DNA of 64,000 bases. Origin: Lewinellaceae bacterium (GTDB taxonomy: Bacteria > Bacteroidota > Bacteroidia > Chitinophagales > Saprospiraceae). The notes under the pieces are model-generated. The model had not been told where the DNA came from. It searched no databases and was given only the letters and a program-made list of their open reading frames with translations. The stretch lies in the NCBI GenBank assembly GCA_020636025.1, contig JACJYQ010000006.1:1-64000 (forward strand), read 5' to 3'. This document shows positions 58,669 to 64,000 of this stretch, one piece after another. The number at the start of each line of letters is the position of its first letter. The stretch's first letter is position 1. The position numbers were made by a program, and so were the translations under genes.

Positions 58669-60027
58669 ATGGACTTGAACAATTTTGACAAACATTTAAA
58701 ATCAAGTCTCGAGAATTTCGAGGTTCCTTTTGATGCTGACTCATGGAATGAGTTGGAATCGCGGATGAACAAAATGTTCCCGGAAGAAGATCCAGCTCCG
58801 GTTGAGAAGGTTGACCTGGTTGTGAAACAAAAGCTAGACAGGCTTGAAGTTCCTTACCAGACGTCTCATTGGAATATCATGAACAACGAACTTAATCAGG
58901 TGGCTCTGGTTAGGCGTATCCGATTAACCAAGTTAACGGAGCTTGCTATTTTCTTACTTCTGCTGTTGAATATCGAAGGCATGTTTGGCGGATTTAAAGA
59001 GGTTATTGATCCTAGTCCGGTAAACATACCTGTGAAAAACCAGCCAATGGCCTCAACGGCTTCAGGCCATTCATCCAATGGAGTAACTGGTTCTACAATT
59101 GCTGAATCCGGTTCCCTGGCCAGCAAGGTTTTGGCCATGATTGCTTCCTCTATGCTTGGAGAAGTTAAATCTACACAAAAGTTCATACCTGTTTCGCCAA
59201 ATACCGTTTCTCCCGGTTCTGTTCTTGATCCAAAGAATTTTTACAAAGGATCTGGAATAATTCCTTTCCAAAATTTTGCTCCCTTACCCAAATCTGCGGA
59301 TCCTGGGCGGGTCTTTAATAACAAGCCTGGCTTTATTCCTGATGGTATCGACGGCTCCACGCCTAATAACAAGAGCGGTATTTATGCCGGAACCTTTGCC
59401 GCGTATGGACTTGATTTTGTCAGTCCAGCAGGCAAGATTTCTAAGTTCGAGAGTTTTGGCGGCGGTTTACTTGTAGGTGTAAAGAAAGGCAGCTGGGGAT
59501 TAGAATCCGGAGTTTCTTACACGCAGCGTACATTCAGCCCTGTCAAGCATGAAGAAGTTTATGCCGGCAATGAAATTGATGGTTATTTATCAGCCTATGT
59601 TCGCACTGTAAATGCAGATGTTTTCTCGGTTCCTTTTAAAGCAAGCAAGCGAATTGCTAAATTCCATGGCACATCCTTGCATGCAGTTGCAGGCGCTACG
59701 GCCAACTTTGTTACAGACAAACGATTTACCTACATCAGCAAAAGCACCCCACCTAGTTCTCCTTCACCCGATCCACTTTCCAAGCCTGATCCAAGTCAGT
59801 TTCCCATCCCACAGTCAAACAACGATGGGCTGTTAGAAGGCGGCACCTTGAAGAACAATGTTTACGCCAGTCTGGATGTTGGTTTCAGGATCGAGCAATC
59901 ATTGGGCTCTCGCTATGTTGCCTTTCTGGAGCCATTATATAAACAGCAAGCCAGCAAAGGATTTGGACCCAATCATGAGCGAATTAACGGGGTGACCATT
60001 CAAGCTGGAATTCTCGCCACGCTATAA
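58669..60027 (+). CDS. Putative anti-sigma-like membrane protein with C-terminal barrel-like region
   Basis: 452 residues. The cytoplasmic N-terminus has two similar motifs, FEVPFDADSWNELESRM (18-34) and LEVPYQTSHWNIMNNEL (73-89), followed by one membrane segment (LTELAIFLLLLLNIEGMFGG). A long Ser/Pro-rich linker leads to a C-terminal region (about 240-452) of alternating strands with a terminal pattern like outer-membrane barrel proteins (GIYAGTFAAYGLDFVSPAG, GGGLLVGVKKGSWGLESGVSYTQRTF). Its place behind an ECF sigma gene suggests sigma control across the envelope. A direct anti-sigma role is inference; no zinc anti-sigma motif is present. Confidence 0.6.
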   Translation: MDLNNFDKHLKSSLENFEVPFDADSWNELESRMNKMFPEEDPAPVEKVDLVVKQKLDRLEVPYQTSHWNIMNNELNQVALVRRIRLTKLTELAIFLLLLLNIEGMFGGFKEVIDPSPVNIPVKNQPMASTASGHSSNGVTGSTIAESGSLASKVLAMIASSMLGEVKSTQKFIPVSPNTVSPGSVLDPKNFYKGSGIIPFQNFAPLPKSADPGRVFNNKPGFIPDGIDGSTPNNKSGIYAGTFAAYGLDFVSPAGKISKFESFGGGLLVGVKKGSWGLESGVSYTQRTFSPVKHEEVYAGNEIDGYLSAYVRTVNADVFSVPFKASKRIAKFHGTSLHAVAGATANFVTDKRFTYISKSTPPSSPSPDPLSKPDPSQFPIPQSNNDGLLEGGTLKNNVYASLDVGFRIEQSLGSRYVAFLEPLYKQQASKGFGPNHERINGVTIQAGILATL

Positions 60028-60050
60028 GGGTTTGTCTAAGGTTCGGGCCT

Positions 60051-60058
60051 TACATTTG
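60051..60058 (+). promoter_or_regulatory. -7 promoter element TACATTTG just before the TolC-like gene
   Basis: An exact TAnnTTTG match whose last base lies only four bases before ATG 60063, so the transcript would be leaderless or nearly so. TTG at 60032-60034 is a possible -33 box. Confidence 0.4.
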
Positions 60059-60062
60059 CGTC

Positions 60063-61364
60063 ATGAACATACGCAATCTGACCCTTGCACTAAGCCTGAT
60101 TCTAACAGGTTTACTTTCAGCACAAAATACTGTATTGACCAGCGATGATGCGGTTAAAATGGCTCTTGAAAATAATTTCGGGATCAGATTATCCCGTGAA
60201 GATGCACAATTGGCCTCCATCAACAATACAAAAGGAAATGCAGGTTTGCTACCAACCGTTAATTTGGTGGCCAATGAAAATTTCACACTCAGCGCCTTCC
60301 AACAAGTTCTTGCAAACGGCAGCGAATTCAATGCTTTCGGGGCTCCTTTTAACACCGCCAATGCAGGTGTCCAATTAAGCTGGACACTGTTTGACGGGCG
60401 GCGCATGCACATTGCCAAGGATCGCCTGGAACAAACTGAATCGTTAGGTCAAATTAATCTTCAGGCTACCATTCAATCAAGTGTCGCCTCTGTACTTCAA
60501 GCCTATTATGATATTGTCAGAAGTAAATTGCAGCAAAAAGCCATTTCTGAAATTATTCAGTTGAATGAAGAGAGGTTGAAGCTGGCGGAGGCCAGGGTTG
60601 CCGCAGGGTTTGCTGCCCAAACGGATGCTTTACAGGCACAAATAGATTTAAATCAACGAAAATCGGACTTGTTGCAACAAGAGTCTGCAACCAATGTCTA
60701 CAAAAGAGCCCTCAACAATTTGCTGGGACGGGCTCCTGGCATTGCCTTTGAGGTGGAGGAGGAAATCAAAACAAGTTATGATCCGGAAAGGAATAACTTG
60801 TTAGAACGTATTTACACTCAGAATCCAGATTTGCAATCCCTTGAGAAAACTGCTGAAATTGCGGCGCTCACAGTTCGTGAGACCAATAGTCTTGGTAAAG
60901 CCAGGATAACAGGGAATGCACAGTTTAATGCCGTAAGATCAGATAACGGTAGTGGTTTTGCCTTAAATAACACCCAGGCAGGATTTACGGTTGGCGCTTC
61001 GCTAATAGTACCTCTTTATACGGGGGGGAATGTTAAAAGACAGGTTGAAGGCGCCAAAATAAATGCGACAAAGGCCAGGATTCAGGTTGAATCGCTGAAA
61101 CTACAAATCGAAACGGCTCTTGACAACCAGCTTGAGGTGCTTCAAACCCAGCAAAACATATTGAATATCGAAACCCAAAATGTGGATGCAGCCCGGGAAA
61201 ACCTTTCCATTAGTTCTGCCCGTTTTGAGGCAGGCACTACAAACGGCCTGGAAATACAGAGCGCTCAAAACTCCCTGGAGCAAGCACTGGTGAGAAAAAA
61301 TCTGGTGTTGTATAATTTGAAAATTGCTGAACTTCAATTGAAGTTATTGGTTGGGGAGCTTTAA
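60063..61364 (+). CDS. TolC-family outer membrane efflux protein
   Basis: 433 residues with a signal peptide (MNIRNLTLALSLILTGLLSAQ) and two OEP repeats of long helices and strands (about 27-220 and 240-430). Typical words are TSDDAVKMALENNFGIRLSRE, AEARVAAGFAAQTDALQAQIDL, GASLIVPLYTGG and ARENLSISSARFEAGTTNGLEIQSAQNSL. It would form the outer membrane channel of a tripartite efflux or type I export pump. The periplasmic adaptor and inner membrane pump genes are not in this window. It follows the ECF-associated gene by 35 bases and may share its transcript. It is convergent with the next gene, four bases apart. Confidence 0.92.
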   Translation: MNIRNLTLALSLILTGLLSAQNTVLTSDDAVKMALENNFGIRLSREDAQLASINNTKGNAGLLPTVNLVANENFTLSAFQQVLANGSEFNAFGAPFNTANAGVQLSWTLFDGRRMHIAKDRLEQTESLGQINLQATIQSSVASVLQAYYDIVRSKLQQKAISEIIQLNEERLKLAEARVAAGFAAQTDALQAQIDLNQRKSDLLQQESATNVYKRALNNLLGRAPGIAFEVEEEIKTSYDPERNNLLERIYTQNPDLQSLEKTAEIAALTVRETNSLGKARITGNAQFNAVRSDNGSGFALNNTQAGFTVGASLIVPLYTGGNVKRQVEGAKINATKARIQVESLKLQIETALDNQLEVLQTQQNILNIETQNVDAARENLSISSARFEAGTTNGLEIQSAQNSLEQALVRKNLVLYNLKIAELQLKLLVGEL

Positions 61365-61368
61365 TGAA

Positions 61369-63744
61369 TTACCGGGCGTAAGCCTCCAGCCATTTACATT
61401 CTTTTACTACTCCATTGAAAAATTTGGTATCTCTGAAGTTATTGATCAGGATATTGTAATACTCATTATATCCTTCGGGAATTCTGGGAATATCCTTCCC
61501 ATTTGGTCTGTAGGTACATTCCGGGCTGCAAAACCACTGCTTTTGTTTACATCGGGCCGCCATAAATGCAGCCCTGGCCGCTAATTCTGGGTCGTTGGTT
61601 CCATATAGCGCTTTTTCAAAGAAAGAAAGTGGCACAGTCATATTGGTGTTTTCCTTGTTGCCCTCAGGAGAACCAGCCAGCGGGAAAACGGGCCCTCTAG
61701 ACAACCTCAGCTGATTGTAACCACTTCGATATTTGTCAGTGACTTCCCACTCGTATCCAAAATACGTCATGTTGTAATAGGCCACTCCTATCCTGTACCA
61801 ATACCTAGCGGCCTCTGGACTATCCAGTGCTTCTGCGGTTTTAGCCTGAAATTCCAGGTCAATGAGCTTTTGGGCAATTTCCAGTCGGGTAAGCAGTAAG
61901 GTGTCACTCACAATACGGTGTACCTTTTCTCCAACCTTTTCCCTGAATGGCGTGAATTTGGCCATTTTTGCTCTTTCTGTTGGTGTGATTTTTCTCATGG
62001 TTGCCAGGGCAGCCTCAGGTTTTCCCACACTCAATAAATACGCACCCTTCAATTCAAGCAGATATGCTCTTATTTGATCGGGATTGGTGTCAATTTGCAT
62101 GGTTTTTTCCAAAAGAACAGGATGTTGCTGATATGACAAATCCAGCAGATCGTCATACACAGCAATCCGCGGATTAAGGGAAATATACTCATAAGGGTAA
62201 GCAGCCAGTATGGCTTTACCCGGGTGTTTCTGCCGGGCATAACCATCAGCCAACCACTGTTGTAAAAAAGGTTCGAAATACGGATTCATTTTGAAAGCTT
62301 CTTTGCCCCTGATCGAATAGGCCTGTTTATCTGCTTTCATCGACTCCAAATCCATGTTCATGATCTCCAACAGACAACGCCAGATTTTTAGTTGCTTCAA
62401 CAACTTGTTGTCATAATCGTCGCGTTTCTTAAGATTTGATTCCAGCCTTTCCCATCCCTTTTCGGCAGCATATTTATCTCCGGCTAGCAACTCCAGATAT
62501 GCTTCAATGGCACGCCAAAGTTTCATATTGGGCGTTTTCTTTTCCCGTATTGCTTTACGTACAAACTTTTGAAGGTCAAGCAAATGCTTCGAGCCTTGTG
62601 CCGGCTTCAGACTTCCAATGGCAGTCCCCTCCAACTTGTCGGTAACGTCTGTCCGCAGATACAGCTTTTCCAACTCCTGAACTTCACTGATTAGCATTAG
62701 ATCCAATTGAGGATTACCAGGATCAAGCTTGTACACTTCCTGCATGTCTTCAATCAAAAAGGTGCGCGCACCCCCGGCACGCAATATCAGCAGCGTGCTT
62801 TTCTCGGCGTCGGATTGGCAGAGGGCCATGGTTTCTTCCCAATCCTTGTCGTTGCGGATTTTAAAACTCCGGTAAGCCTGCATTCTTTTTGATGGACAGT
62901 ACCGGAAAATCAACGAGTACCTATAAGCCGCTTCCGGATACTTACCCAATTTTTGCAAGGCGCCCGCCAGGTGTCCCAGAGTCCAGTAGTAAATGATGCT
63001 TTTCTTCTTTCTATCGATTTTAGGCAAGAGGTAGTTATATAAATCAACCGTATAGGACCAATCCCTCGCATAATGAGCTAAGCGAACAATCTGGTAGGCG
63101 TAACGCAGCTTGATAAAATGAGATTCTGTGTTTTTGAACCTCCCCATCCCCTCATCAATCAGGGAAATCATTTCAGCCGATAGCTTTGCTTGTACATCCC
63201 AGGGACTACTTTGGCCCGTTACAAATGGCTCACACTTTTTCGCATACATTAAATATGAGGTCACTTCAGTACAGCCATTCAATGCGACCATCTCTGCAAA
63301 TGTATTTCCGGCAAGCCGGTAAGGTAACGCAGGTTTTTTCTCCTTTTCAGCTGCAGAACGATGGAGGCCGGCGATTTCACTCATGTCAGCCCGGTAAACC
63401 ACATATTCCACATCCGGCTTGAGTGGTTCACCACAAAACCTCTCTATCCACTCATCCAGATTTTCATCCTTTTGGATTTCAGCTCCCTGATCAAAGTAGT
63501 AGCGTTCATAGTAGTCGTCCCAGCGAGTAAAAAAGGGAGCGTATGCGGCATTCTTGTTGATGATATTCGGATCCAGGAAGGTGTAGCCATAGAATCGTTG
63601 ATGCACACCTGCACAGTTGCCCTCTGGCTTGGCTTCTTCATTTGGCTTCTGAAAAATATTGAAGGTAACAGGCAGAAAAAAAATGACCAGAAGCAGGAAA
63701 TGCTCCTTTATTGTTTTACCCGGATGGAATCGGCTATCAAGCAT
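61369..63744 (-). CDS. Large helical-repeat (TPR-like) exported protein of unknown function
   Basis: 791 residues with one N-terminal hydrophobic segment (IKEHFLLLVIFFLPVTFNIF), so it is probably exported or membrane-anchored. The body is helical with pairs spaced as in TPR/SEL1 solenoids (YYWTLGHLAGALQKLGKYPEAAYRYSLIF; AYLLELKGAYLLSVGKPEAALATM; RYWYRIGVAYYNMTYFG). An early Cys pair (CAGVHQRFYG… RFCGEP) and late cysteines (CKQKQWFCSPEC) may bond. I do not recognise a family. ATG 63744 overlaps the end of the upstream gene (63708..), indicating translational coupling. Confidence 0.65.
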   Translation of the reverse strand: MLDSRFHPGKTIKEHFLLLVIFFLPVTFNIFQKPNEEAKPEGNCAGVHQRFYGYTFLDPNIINKNAAYAPFFTRWDDYYERYYFDQGAEIQKDENLDEWIERFCGEPLKPDVEYVVYRADMSEIAGLHRSAAEKEKKPALPYRLAGNTFAEMVALNGCTEVTSYLMYAKKCEPFVTGQSSPWDVQAKLSAEMISLIDEGMGRFKNTESHFIKLRYAYQIVRLAHYARDWSYTVDLYNYLLPKIDRKKKSIIYYWTLGHLAGALQKLGKYPEAAYRYSLIFRYCPSKRMQAYRSFKIRNDKDWEETMALCQSDAEKSTLLILRAGGARTFLIEDMQEVYKLDPGNPQLDLMLISEVQELEKLYLRTDVTDKLEGTAIGSLKPAQGSKHLLDLQKFVRKAIREKKTPNMKLWRAIEAYLELLAGDKYAAEKGWERLESNLKKRDDYDNKLLKQLKIWRCLLEIMNMDLESMKADKQAYSIRGKEAFKMNPYFEPFLQQWLADGYARQKHPGKAILAAYPYEYISLNPRIAVYDDLLDLSYQQHPVLLEKTMQIDTNPDQIRAYLLELKGAYLLSVGKPEAALATMRKITPTERAKMAKFTPFREKVGEKVHRIVSDTLLLTRLEIAQKLIDLEFQAKTAEALDSPEAARYWYRIGVAYYNMTYFGYEWEVTDKYRSGYNQLRLSRGPVFPLAGSPEGNKENTNMTVPLSFFEKALYGTNDPELAARAAFMAARCKQKQWFCSPECTYRPNGKDIPRIPEGYNEYYNILINNFRDTKFFNGVVKECKWLEAYAR

Positions 63745-64000
63745 ACATCATCAATCAGTTGCACTGGATATGCTGACAGGGTCGTTTTGTCGAGGGCAAA
63801 AAATGCCAGCGTTGCGTCGTCTGCCAGTGTGGCGGAGGCTGCCAGGCGAACCGCATCTTTAAGAAGATCAGCGGATATTGTTTCCCGGCGCAGAAAGTCT
63901 CCGGGGCGAAGATAATGTCCAGACTGATATGTTCCTGCCGTCAATTCGCCTTCGGACGCATCATTTACTGAACCTGGAATTATTTTCCAGAGTTCTTCAT
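63708..64000 (-). CDS. 3' part of an uncharacterised gene running off the window
   Basis: The minus-strand frame is open from the right edge to a stop at 63708-63710, giving at least 97 C-terminal residues (…GTYQSGHYLRPGDFLRRE… DDATLAFFALDKTTLSAYPVQLIDDVCLIADSIRVKQ). It overlaps the start of the helical-repeat gene by 37 bases, so both should be in one operon. The visible part suggests a soluble mixed alpha/beta protein; no family was recognised and the start is not visible. Confidence 0.6.
   Translation of the reverse strand, partial: EELWKIIPGSVNDASEGELTAGTYQSGHYLRPGDFLRRETISADLLKDAVRLAASATLADDATLAFFALDKTTLSAYPVQLIDDVCLIADSIRVKQ

Overview
The window looks like chromosomal DNA of a Bacteroidota member, most likely a Saprospiria-type (Lewinella/Haliscomenobacter-like) aerobe. 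The lineage is an inference from gene content, not a database match. Supporting signs are: five proteins ending in type IX secretion (T9SS) sorting domains; a PorG/DUF6089-like barrel; a DUF1800/DUF1501 gene pair; a CarboxypepD_reg-type TonB receptor; no Shine-Dalgarno sequences; and the Bacteroidota -7 promoter motif TAnnTTTG a short distance before many starts. No rRNA, tRNA, CRISPR array, insertion sequence or prophage was recognised.

Layout. 0-4.6 kb: an AT-rich locus with a frameshifted secreted subtilase (propeller + S8 + T9SS domain) and a lipoprotein. 4.8-19.2 kb: mostly housekeeping genes: radC, dnaX with an A9 slippage tract, a thioredoxin-TPR protein, a beta-helix lipoprotein, a PorG-like protein, tatC, a DppB-type permease, a SPOR protein, rodA and tgt. 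An 8-bp-period degenerate repeat (units beginning ATTA) sits in three intergenic regions here. 18-25 kb: an enolase-superfamily/acetyltransferase-like pair and a 1548-residue T9SS protein with five near-identical PPC-like repeats. 25-36.6 kb: an uncharacterised helical protein, a TonB-dependent receptor, the DUF1800-DUF1501 pair, an OmpA protein and an FG-GAP protein with a T9SS domain. 36.7-48 kb: a chain-length/BY-kinase-like protein with a flippase, a C-terminal processing protease, a biotin carrier protein, an M20 amidohydrolase, an HsdR-N nuclease-fold protein, a nucleotidyltransferase-GHMP fusion and a GT-C-like glycosyltransferase. 48-57.7 kb: a thioredoxin/MsrA-like fusion, a DPP-IV peptidase, a beta-helix T9SS protein, an M14 carboxypeptidase and a glucosaminidase. 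58-64 kb: an ECF sigma factor with a membrane partner, a TolC-like protein and a helical-repeat protein overlapping a gene cut by the window edge.

How it fits together. Most genes serve the cell envelope: Tat export, T9SS secretion, peptidoglycan synthesis and hydrolysis, polysaccharide export, and degradation and uptake of extracellular protein (S8, S9, S41, M14 and M20 peptidases plus a TonB receptor). Several convergent pairs are separated or overlap by only a few bases, while others are separated by long perfect hairpins. The most unusual points are: the dnaX A9 tract, where slipping either way gives an immediate stop; the octamer repeats; the GHMP fusion lacking the usual phosphate-binding loop; the thioredoxin/MsrA-like fusion; a Tgt without the zinc cysteines; and a symmetric 52-nt hairpin near 20.1 kb.
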